Source of the DNA: Cyanobacteria bacterium UBA11370
GTDB lineage: Bacteria > Cyanobacteriota > Cyanobacteriia > Cyanobacteriales > Coleofasciculaceae
NCBI GenBank assembly: GCA_003486645.1
Contig: DNGI01000109.1
Coordinates: 1-12,440 of the forward strand
Direction of reading: 5' to 3'
DNA: 12,440 nucleotides
Below, piece by piece: positions 6,758 to 12,440 of the stretch (its first letter is position 1; each line of letters opens with the position of its first letter). The position numbers and the translations under genes are program-made. The notes below the pieces were generated by a model. That model searched no databases. It was not told where the DNA came from and was given only the letters and a program-made list of their open reading frames with translations.

Positions 6758-8359
6758 TTACAAAACATTCGGAAGCCCCACCTCTCTCGGTTTAACAAAT
6801 TTCCCTTCAAAACTCATCGTCTTCTCACCTCCTACATTGCGAACTCTAGCGAGTGCAAGACGCAATTCTCCCCGATCTAAATCATGATCAATACCACCTA
6901 AAAGATAAACTAGCAATTGTGCCGCTAAATCTCGTTCGGCTACTAATATCCGCCTGCGAGAAGGGTCATATAACACACCATACCAAAGAGATTTCGCTTC
7001 TTCCATCTCACTAAATCCCCCATCAGCATCATACTTTCGCAGTTTTTGGAAGATATCCTCCAAGGAAAACCCTTTCCGAAAAACCAGAATTCCTAGGGCT
7101 TGCACTAACGCAATTTGACCGACAGGACGGAATAAAATATTGCCTTCACCGCCATCTTTTTCAAAACTGAAGCGGCGTAATTTTGGAGTTTCTACACCTT
7201 GTTCCAGTTTCTGATAGCTGGGGAGGGTGGCTAAATAATCAAAAAGTGTATAAAATTCGGTAATTCCTGCCTCTAATTCTTCAGGTTCAGGACGCATGGG
7301 AATTAAATTTTTCTGATCGGAGGATTTCCAGTGGGGGAATTTATACTTCAAGTAGCGCTGAGACATTTCTTTGAGCGCTTGTAGGGTAGTTAAAACGGTT
7401 GATTTTGCGGCAACGGTGGCACTATTCCAATTCACACGAGGATTGCGATCGCTTTTATCTTTAAGTAAGGGATGGGTAACAGCAATTTTGCGGGCAACAA
7501 TGGAAAACCCGTCATCTTCATCGAGTTGGGCAAGTTGACCTTTACTTAACGGTGCTGCCATTAAATTAACGTGAACGAAAATAGATCGAACTCGTCGCCT
7601 CGCCTCTTCACGAGTCTCTCCAGCAACGACGGCCGAAATAAATTCAATGCCAATCTTTTCTTTGGCTAAGTTTTGCAAATAAATAGGATCAACGTTGTAG
7701 GCTGTTGTCAGGTCATCAACTTTAATAAAGACACCAAGGGGCTTTTTATCCTTTTTATAGCGTTGGAGTTTCCCCGTTTTAATTAACTCCATTAAGCCTT
7801 GTACACCCATCAGTCGGTGTTGACCATCTAAGGCGAAAATCGTCACATCTTCAGACGCATCCAAGAGTCCAACTTTCCCATCTTTATCTAAGGGCATAAA
7901 CTCAGCCGAAGATTTAATTGCCCGCCCGTTTGTGTCCCATTCTGCTGCATTGGGATTGTCTACCCACGGTTGATTTAGGACTACTAATACAGGTGGGAAT
8001 TTGTGGGATTTGCGAACGGCTAAATACTGGGCTAAGGGGGCTTGGCGCGACCAATCTAAGGGGCGTTGTTGAATCTCTTCGATGGTTTCGGCATCAATTT
8101 CTACATTCTCGGTATCTGGGTTGAATTTGTGATGAAAAAGAGGCAGACGAGAGGCAAAACGTACCCGACTGGCAAACCATTCTAGGGTGACAGAACCGAT
8201 ATAAGCTTCACTCCCACCCATTTGGGTTTTTTGGACTAGAATTTGGTCGTTTCTGGCGAGATAGCGATCGAGTAGGAGTCCTAACGCTTGTCGTTCCTGG
8301 GTTTCCCGTTCCAGGATTTGGCTGGCAAGGTCTGGTGTTGGGCGATTTGGGTTGTTCAT
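6758..8359 (-). CDS. Large DGQHR-domain protein, distant DndB paralogue
   Basis: A 533-residue protein with the DGQHR motif (ALDGQHRLMG, D178-R182) that defines the DndB/DGQHR superfamily. The parts following the motif match the order seen in DndB: a short helix, then GVFIKVDDL, corresponding to the VILFLDIG strand of DndB, and IFVHVNLMAAPLSKGQL, corresponding to MFLDLNRYGVHLDSS. It is about 170 residues longer than the DndB encoded at 8521-9618, with an added C-terminal region of unknown role. DGQHR proteins occur with dnd and with other defence genes; DndB itself is a transcriptional regulator, but the biochemistry of the large members is not established to my knowledge. It is transcribed divergently from dndB across 161 bp, so it may share regulation. 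No clear ribosome site precedes the ATG at 8359. One HIP1 site is at 7445-7452. Confidence 0.8.
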   Translation of the reverse strand: MNNPNRPTPDLASQILERETQERQALGLLLDRYLARNDQILVQKTQMGGSEAYIGSVTLEWFASRVRFASRLPLFHHKFNPDTENVEIDAETIEEIQQRPLDWSRQAPLAQYLAVRKSHKFPPVLVVLNQPWVDNPNAAEWDTNGRAIKSSAEFMPLDKDGKVGLLDASEDVTIFALDGQHRLMGVQGLMELIKTGKLQRYKKDKKPLGVFIKVDDLTTAYNVDPIYLQNLAKEKIGIEFISAVVAGETREEARRRVRSIFVHVNLMAAPLSKGQLAQLDEDDGFSIVARKIAVTHPLLKDKSDRNPRVNWNSATVAAKSTVLTTLQALKEMSQRYLKYKFPHWKSSDQKNLIPMRPEPEELEAGITEFYTLFDYLATLPSYQKLEQGVETPKLRRFSFEKDGGEGNILFRPVGQIALVQALGILVFRKGFSLEDIFQKLRKYDADGGFSEMEEAKSLWYGVLYDPSRRRILVAERDLAAQLLVYLLGGIDHDLDRGELRLALARVRNVGGEKTMSFEGKFVKPREVGLPNVL

Positions 8360-8421
8360 GGGTGGGGTTGGGAAAATAAAGTTTTATAAAATTAGCAGTT
8401 ATTTGAGTCAAGGTTAATGGT

Positions 8422-8435
8422 AGTTTTTAAAAACT
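8422..8435. promoter_or_regulatory. 14-bp perfect palindrome in the divergent control region
   Basis: AGTTTTTAAAAACT is a perfect palindrome with 7-bp half-sites, about 60 bp upstream of the DGQHR start and 85 bp upstream of dndB. It could be an operator or an AT-rich promoter element. No regulator can be named. Confidence 0.3.
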
Positions 8436-8453
8436 TACTGTGCAATACTAAGT

Positions 8454-8474
8454 TAACAGTCTGATAGTCAGTTA
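8454..8474. promoter_or_regulatory. Interrupted dyad upstream of dndB, candidate operator
   Basis: A 21-bp imperfect dyad: the left arm TAACAGTCT and right arm AGTCAGTTA match in seven of nine positions around the centre GAT. It ends 46 bp before the dndB ATG, in the 161-bp divergent spacer. A dimeric regulator such as DndB, known in other bacteria to control dnd transcription, could bind it. The published Salmonella-type DndB half-site (TACG...CGTA) is not what is seen here. I see no convincing -10/-35 pair nearby. Confidence 0.35.
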
Positions 8475-8510
8475 TCCCATAGCACATAAATTTAATTTTG
8501 TCAATATTCT

Positions 8511-8515
8511 AAGGG
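8511..8515 (+). promoter_or_regulatory. Ribosome binding site of dndB
   Basis: AAGGG at 8511-8515, five bases before the ATG at 8521, supports that start codon. The first residues (FEYVLPAIRGIQAGREYYVSMCP) align with the usual N-terminus of DndB. Confidence 0.5.
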
Positions 8516-8520
8516 TATGT

Positions 8521-9618
8521 ATGGTCATCCCTGCTTTTGAGTACGTTTTGCCCGCGATCCGAGGGATTCAAGCTGGACGCGAATACTATGTATCCATGTG
8601 TCCTGTAAGGTTACTCCCGAAATTGTTCGCTAGGCATGATGAGGAAATCCCGCCAGAACTGAGGGCAGCGCGATCGCTGAATCAATCCCGCGTGCCTGAA
8701 ATGGCTAGATACATTTTGGATCATCCCACTAATTACACCTTCTCGGCAATTACAGCATCAATTGATGGGGATATTACGTTTGAACCGATAGGGAAAGAAA
8801 AGGAAGCGCAAAAAATGGGGCGCTTGCGAGTGCCAATGGATGCACAGTTTACGATTACAGATGGGCAACATCGGCGGACGGCGTTTGAATTAGCGCTGAA
8901 AGAAAATCCTGAATTAGGGTATGAAACCATCGCGGTTATTTTATTTTTGGATATTGGGTTAAAGCATTCTCAACAGATGTTTCTTGACCTTAATCGTTAT
9001 GGGGTTCATTTGGATTCATCTCTAACAATTCTTTATGATTATCGGGATGAGAAAGCTAACTTAGTGAGAGGTGTTATTAAGGATGTTAAAGTGTTGCGAA
9101 TCTTAACGGATACTGAACGGAGTCGTTTATCAAGTCGTTCGGGTAAGTTATTTACATTAAACACCATTTATCACGCTACGTTAGCTCTTTTAGCTGATTA
9201 TAAAGATAGTCCAATCGAACAACAGATTAATTTAGCGGTTCGTTATTGGAATGCAGTTAGCCGTTATATTCCAGATTGGGAGCAAGTTGTACAACGTCAC
9301 GTGAGTGCGAGTGAAATGCGGCAGGATTATGTTCATAGTCATGCGATCGCACTTGCTGGATTGGGTGCGCTTGGGGCGTGTCTAATTTCGGTTTATCCGG
9401 ATAGTTGGGAAGAACGTTTGGAGGGATTGAGGCAGGTGGATTGGTCACGATCTAATCCGGATTGGGAAGGGCGAATTATAGTTAGGGGTGAAATTTCTAA
9501 GTCTCGGATGAGTATCAATTGGATGGTGGGTTATTTGAAAGGGTTTTTGGGTTTGGCGTTAACATTGGAGGAAGAAGGGTTACAAAGTTTTGGTATGGGA
9601 GTAGAGAGGAGTAAATGA
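8521..9618 (+). CDS. dndB: DNA sulfur modification protein DndB (DGQHR domain)
   Basis: A 365-residue protein clearly of the DndB family. It opens with PAIRGIQAGREYYVSMCPVR (11-30), continues with LPKLF, RVPEMARYI and FSAITASIDG, and carries the ITDGQHRRTAFE motif (D114-R118), followed by VILFLDIGLKHSQQMFLDLNRYG. Length and ends are as expected for DndB. DndB is not needed for sulfur insertion itself but controls dnd operon transcription and modification level in studied bacteria. Here it heads the modification operon: its TGA overlaps the ATG of the HNH gene (9615-9618) and dndC follows. A second DGQHR protein is encoded divergently upstream, so the locus has two members of the superfamily. 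HIP1 sites are at 8670-8677 and 9343-9350, which suggests long residence in the host. Confidence 0.95.
   Translation: MVIPAFEYVLPAIRGIQAGREYYVSMCPVRLLPKLFARHDEEIPPELRAARSLNQSRVPEMARYILDHPTNYTFSAITASIDGDITFEPIGKEKEAQKMGRLRVPMDAQFTITDGQHRRTAFELALKENPELGYETIAVILFLDIGLKHSQQMFLDLNRYGVHLDSSLTILYDYRDEKANLVRGVIKDVKVLRILTDTERSRLSSRSGKLFTLNTIYHATLALLADYKDSPIEQQINLAVRYWNAVSRYIPDWEQVVQRHVSASEMRQDYVHSHAIALAGLGALGACLISVYPDSWEERLEGLRQVDWSRSNPDWEGRIIVRGEISKSRMSINWMVGYLKGFLGLALTLEEEGLQSFGMGVERSK
9604..9611 (+). promoter_or_regulatory. Ribosome binding site of the HNH gene inside the dndB end
   Basis: GAGAGGAG lies at 9604-9611 within the last codons of dndB, three bases before the ATG at 9615. With the ATGA stop/start overlap, it indicates translational coupling between dndB and the nuclease. 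Confidence 0.55.
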
Positions 9619-10610
9619 GTAAGGAACAGCAGCCAGAAAATCAGCGGAATCTTGCCTACTACTGCCAACGTTTTTCTGAGCTAAATGTAAATACAAGCGA
9701 AAAACGAGGAGATGCTCCCTATAAGCCAATATTGCTTTTATCCATAATTGAACTAATTGGGCGAGGTTTGATTAAGGATAATCGTATTACTATTACAGAT
9801 GAATTAACTAAAACTTTCAATAAGTATAGGCAAAGTCTCAGTGATGGTAGTTTTAAAAGTAGTCTTTCCTTACCTTTCTTTCATTTGACTAATGAAGACT
9901 ATCAATTTTGGCATCTTGATTACAATTCAAAGTACGATTATTCACCTCAAACCAATGAAAAGATAAGAAAGTCTATTAAGCAGCTTAGAGAATATGTAAA
10001 TTATGCCTATATCGACAGGGAGTTATTTGAATTAATCCAAGACCAAGATTCACGAAAAGAATTAGTGGACACAATTATATCAGCATGGTTTTCATTAAGC
10101 CAAAATAAATTAGAAGATATTTTGCAAGTCAACCAAAAACTTCAAGATTCTTTTCAAAAAGAATTAGAAAAATTGGAAAAATCCGCAGAACAGAAAGCAC
10201 TACCAAGCTCTTATCTACATAAAGTTTCAGTGAGAAACGCTTTTTTTCGCAAAGCTGTCGTACATATTTATGATTATAAGTGTGCCTTTTGTGGTCTTAA
10301 AGTCAGAAAGAAAATTAATCAAAACATTGTTGATGGCGCACATATTAAACCATTTGCTAAATTTTATGATAGCAGAATTAATAATGGACTATCACTATGT
10401 AAAAATCATCATTGGGCATTTGACCATGGTTGGTTTTGTATAGATAATACGTATAAAATTCTGATTGCAAGTGATTTGGAAGAGGATTCACCTAACGCTA
10501 AACCAATGAAAGCTTTTCAGGGTGAGTTTATTCTACTACCAACCTCATCTCAATACTTCCCAAGCATTGACGCATTACAGTGGCATCGTCAGAACGTATT
10601 CAGGGCTTAA
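9615..10610 (+). CDS. HNH endonuclease with ScoMcrA-like putative sulfur-binding N-terminal domain
   Basis: A 331-residue nuclease. The C-terminal HNH_2-type domain is complete: C223-AF-C226, DGAHI (D240, H243), NNGLSLC (N257, C262), and KNHHWAFD (H265, H266), giving four zinc ligands plus the His-Asn-His catalytic set. The N-terminal part has APYKPILLLSIIELI (34-48) and SLPFFHL (85-91), the pattern of the domain that binds phosphorothioated DNA in ScoMcrA-type enzymes (PHKPLLLL ... YPFWRL). This link is by eye and the sulfur-pocket residues were not checked structurally. A charged helical linker covers about 160-195. It overlaps dndB by 4 bp and ends 21 bp before the dndC ATG, so it is within the modification operon. 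The sequence is visibly richer in A and T than the flanking dnd genes and has no HIP1 palindrome, which suggests a later insertion. A plain HNH nuclease for unmodified phage DNA is the alternative. Confidence 0.8.
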   Translation: MSKEQQPENQRNLAYYCQRFSELNVNTSEKRGDAPYKPILLLSIIELIGRGLIKDNRITITDELTKTFNKYRQSLSDGSFKSSLSLPFFHLTNEDYQFWHLDYNSKYDYSPQTNEKIRKSIKQLREYVNYAYIDRELFELIQDQDSRKELVDTIISAWFSLSQNKLEDILQVNQKLQDSFQKELEKLEKSAEQKALPSSYLHKVSVRNAFFRKAVVHIYDYKCAFCGLKVRKKINQNIVDGAHIKPFAKFYDSRINNGLSLCKNHHWAFDHGWFCIDNTYKILIASDLEEDSPNAKPMKAFQGEFILLPTSSQYFPSIDALQWHRQNVFRA

Positions 10611-10617
10611 TTAGAAT

Positions 10618-10622
10618 AGGAG
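10618..10622 (+). promoter_or_regulatory. Ribosome binding site of dndC
   Basis: AGGAG at 10618-10622 stands nine bases before the ATG at 10632 and six before an in-frame GTG at 10629. Both are possible starts. ATG is preferred by codon type, and the proteins differ by one residue. Confidence 0.55.
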
Positions 10623-10631
10623 TTTTCAGTG

Positions 10632-12245
10632 ATGACAGAAATCCAGATGTCACTATTTCCACCGCGTACAGTTTCGGAGTTGGTGGAAGAGATAGAAAAA
10701 TTAACCGTAGAGATACAAAAATTATATTGTGAAGAAGACATACCCATTGTTATTGGCTGGAGTGGAGGGAAAGATAGTACTTGTATATTACAGCTTATAT
10801 GGAATGCGATCGCAGCCCTTCCACCAGAAAAACGAACTAAAACAATTTACGTTATTACTAATGATACATTAGTAGAAAATCCTATTGTTTCTGCTTGGGT
10901 ACGCAAGTCTCTAGAACAAATGAAAGTAGCTGCCCAAGAACAGGAAATGCCAATTGAACCTCATCTAACCTACCCTGCGATTCAAGACACATTTTGGGTA
11001 TGCTTGATTGGCAAGGGCTATCCCGCACCTAGAAAACGGTTTAGATGGTGTACTGAACGCTTGAAGATTAAACCTGCTGACTCTTTCATTCGTGAAGTGA
11101 TTAGAAGTAATGGTGAAGCCATTCTTGTTTTGGGTACTCGTAAGGCAGAAAGTGTTAAACGGGCAGCAACTATGGCTAAACATAGAGAATGGCGAGTACG
11201 CGATCGCCTTAATACTAATCCGAGTCGCCCTAACTCTCTAATTTACCTCCCTATTGAAGATTGGCGAACTGATGAAGTTTGGCTTTATTTGATGCAGTGG
11301 AAAAACCCTTGGGGAAATAACAATCAAGACTTATTCACTATGTATCGGGGTGCAACAGCAGATAATGAATGCCCCTTAGTAATTGATAGTTCTACCCCTA
11401 GCTGTGGCGATTCTCGCTTTGGTTGTTGGGTTTGTACGATGGTTAATAAGGATAAATCAATGGAGGCAATGATCCAAAATGATGAAGAGAAAGAATGGAT
11501 GCAGCCTCTACTTGATATCCGCAATGAGTTGGATATTGAGGATGATCGCAATAAGAGAGACTTCCGCCGCATCTATGGCAAAGTCGAACTATTTGAACGC
11601 AATGTTGATGACCAAATCTCCGTAGAACCTATTCATGGCCCTTATACTAAATACTGGCGGGAACATTGGTTAAGACGAGTTCTAGAAGCACAGACTCAAA
11701 TTCGTCAAACTGCCCCTCCCGAAATGCGCGATATCACCCTCATTACCCTTGACGAACTTAGTGAAATTCGCCGAATTTGGCTAGAAGAAAAACACGAATT
11801 TGATGACAGCCTACCCCGCATTTACGAAGAAGTTACAGGCGAAACTTTCCAAGATCCGCGCCCTAGTGCTGAACGACAACTATTAGGGAGTGACGAATGG
11901 GAAGTTCTCGAAGAAATCTGTGATGAGGATCAAATGCACCTCGAACTGATGGCAAAACTTCTAGACACTGAACGCCAATATCATGCTAAATCTCGACGCG
12001 GTATCTACGAAAGCCTAGAAAAATGTATTGATAGTAGTTCTCGATCTAAAGACGAAGCGATTAACAATGCTAAATATGAAAGAGATGTAAAACACACCAT
12101 TAAAGCTGTCAAAGATGATAGTGCTGAAGTTCACGATATTCGAGAAATACTGAATAAAAACGACAGCGATAAAGGAAAACAACTCACATGGGCAAGCTTG
12201 AAATTCTCATCACCAAACTCAGAGGATATCCCAGCGAATGATTAG
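10632..12245 (+). CDS. dndC: DNA sulfur modification protein DndC (PP-loop ATPase)
   Basis: A 537-residue protein (from ATG 10632) of the PAPS-reductase/PP-loop family, the DndC enzyme that activates the DNA backbone and transfers sulfur in the DndCDE complex. The nucleotide loop is GWSGGKDST (S44-T50). RFRWCTERLK places C140 as in sulfotransfer enzymes, and GTRKAES follows. Four cysteines C247, C258, C265 and C268 (spacing 10, 6, 2) match the iron-sulfur ligand set of DndC. The C-terminal 200 residues are charged and helical, as in other DndC proteins. It is the third gene of the operon after dndB and the HNH nuclease. dndD and dndE normally follow, but the 195 bases left after it hold no start of either. 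HIP1 sites are at 10806-10813 and 11200-11207. Confidence 0.95.
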   Translation: MTEIQMSLFPPRTVSELVEEIEKLTVEIQKLYCEEDIPIVIGWSGGKDSTCILQLIWNAIAALPPEKRTKTIYVITNDTLVENPIVSAWVRKSLEQMKVAAQEQEMPIEPHLTYPAIQDTFWVCLIGKGYPAPRKRFRWCTERLKIKPADSFIREVIRSNGEAILVLGTRKAESVKRAATMAKHREWRVRDRLNTNPSRPNSLIYLPIEDWRTDEVWLYLMQWKNPWGNNNQDLFTMYRGATADNECPLVIDSSTPSCGDSRFGCWVCTMVNKDKSMEAMIQNDEEKEWMQPLLDIRNELDIEDDRNKRDFRRIYGKVELFERNVDDQISVEPIHGPYTKYWREHWLRRVLEAQTQIRQTAPPEMRDITLITLDELSEIRRIWLEEKHEFDDSLPRIYEEVTGETFQDPRPSAERQLLGSDEWEVLEEICDEDQMHLELMAKLLDTERQYHAKSRRGIYESLEKCIDSSSRSKDEAINNAKYERDVKHTIKAVKDDSAEVHDIREILNKNDSDKGKQLTWASLKFSSPNSEDIPAND

Positions 12246-12376
12246 CAACGGATGTTGTAACGGATGTAGCGGATGTAACGGATACATTAGACCTCTCCAA
12301 AAAAGAATCTGAAACCCTTATCCTGTCTAAGGGAAAACCTAATTTCTGGAGATGTCTATTATTAACCACTCACTAA
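12188..12376 (+). pseudogene. Short broken reading frame overlapping the dndC end
   Basis: An ATG at 12188 opens a frame reading MGKLEILITKLRGYPSE, then a TGA (12239-12241), then 44 further open codons to a TAA at 12374-12376. The start looks like the N-terminus of a small protein, with AGGA-like bases in AAAGGAAAAC upstream. The continuation is partly encoded by the 9-bp tandem repeat. It could be a repeat-damaged gene or chance. No family is recognised. Confidence 0.2.
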
Positions 12377-12432
12377 CTTAACCCAATTACCCCCACTCTC
12401 ACCAACACCCCATCCGCTACAACATCCGTTGC
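12245..12432. repeat. Inverted repeat pair flanking the dndC 3' spacer
   Basis: GCAACGGATGTTGTA (12245-12259) is matched in reverse complement at 12418-12432. The right arm continues as a full 22-bp block (12411-12432) whose complement ends in GCGGATG, while the left arm reaches the same GCGGATG (12269-12275) after one extra 9-bp repeat unit. The arms enclose about 150 bp with no clear gene. They may be ends of a small non-autonomous element, a large hairpin acting on transcript ends, or independent copies of a dispersed repeat. Confidence 0.7.
12257..12283 (+). repeat. 9-bp tandem repeat (GTARCGGAT)x3
   Basis: Three consecutive copies of GTARCGGAT (R = A, G, A) at 12257-12265, 12266-12274 and 12275-12283, with a further CGGATG at 12249-12254. 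They start 12 bp after the dndC stop. The pattern is a cyanobacterial-style short tandem repeat. Confidence 0.85.
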
Positions 12433-12440
12433 CAACCAAC

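Noticed and set aside
8541..8558. TACG followed after ten bases by GATC, as a DndB-type TACG-N10-CGTA operator
   Set aside because: The second half-site does not match CGTA, and the site lies inside the dndB coding region.
252..11207. Eleven GCGATCGC palindromes as phosphorothioation or regulatory sites of this system
   Set aside because: This is the HIP1 repeat widespread in cyanobacterial genomes, mostly inside genes. It contains GATC, but nothing here ties it to the modification motif.
1..12440. tRNA, rRNA or riboswitch genes
   Set aside because: No cloverleaf-like, rRNA-like or known riboswitch consensus was seen in the intergenic stretches by eye.

Overview
The window looks like a cyanobacterial defence locus built around DNA phosphorothioation (the Dnd system). 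The cyanobacterial assignment rests on eleven perfect copies of the palindrome GCGATCGC (HIP1), heptamer/nonamer tandem repeats between genes, and a Uma2-family endonuclease of the kind expanded in cyanobacteria. I cannot name the species.

Layout, left to right. (1) 27-644: small class I SAM methyltransferase, separated from the rest by an (ATTCAAA)x4 repeat. (2) 718-1188: homologue of the small Dnd-associated protein 4 family. (3) 1288-5947: a tight four-gene plus-strand operon: PLD-nuclease/SF2-helicase fusion, 72-residue acidic protein, SMC/DndD-like ATPase with a central cysteine knuckle, and a 153-residue helical protein. Spacings are 2 bp, a 4-bp overlap and 6 bp. The layout recalls the four-gene Pbe set reported with archaeal phosphorothioation, so I read it as the restriction/interference arm. 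(4) 6077-8359: two minus-strand genes, a Uma2 endonuclease and a large DGQHR-domain protein distantly related to DndB. (5) 8521-12245: the modification operon, dndB - HNH nuclease - dndC, divergent from the DGQHR gene across a 161-bp control region containing two dyad symmetries.

How the parts may work together: DndC (PP-loop ATPase with the four cysteines expected for an Fe-S cluster) is the core of the sulfur-insertion machinery and DndB is its usual regulator. Canonical DndD and DndE and the desulfurase DndA are not in the window; D and E would be expected just beyond the right edge, unless the ATPase at 3503-5479 takes the DndD role. The helicase operon would act on unmodified foreign DNA. 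The odd element is the HNH nuclease inside the modification operon. Its N-terminal domain resembles the sulfur-binding domain of ScoMcrA-type enzymes, which cut phosphorothioated DNA, so its target is the main puzzle.

The last 195 bases hold no clear gene but do contain a 9-bp tandem repeat, a long inverted repeat pair and a short broken reading frame.
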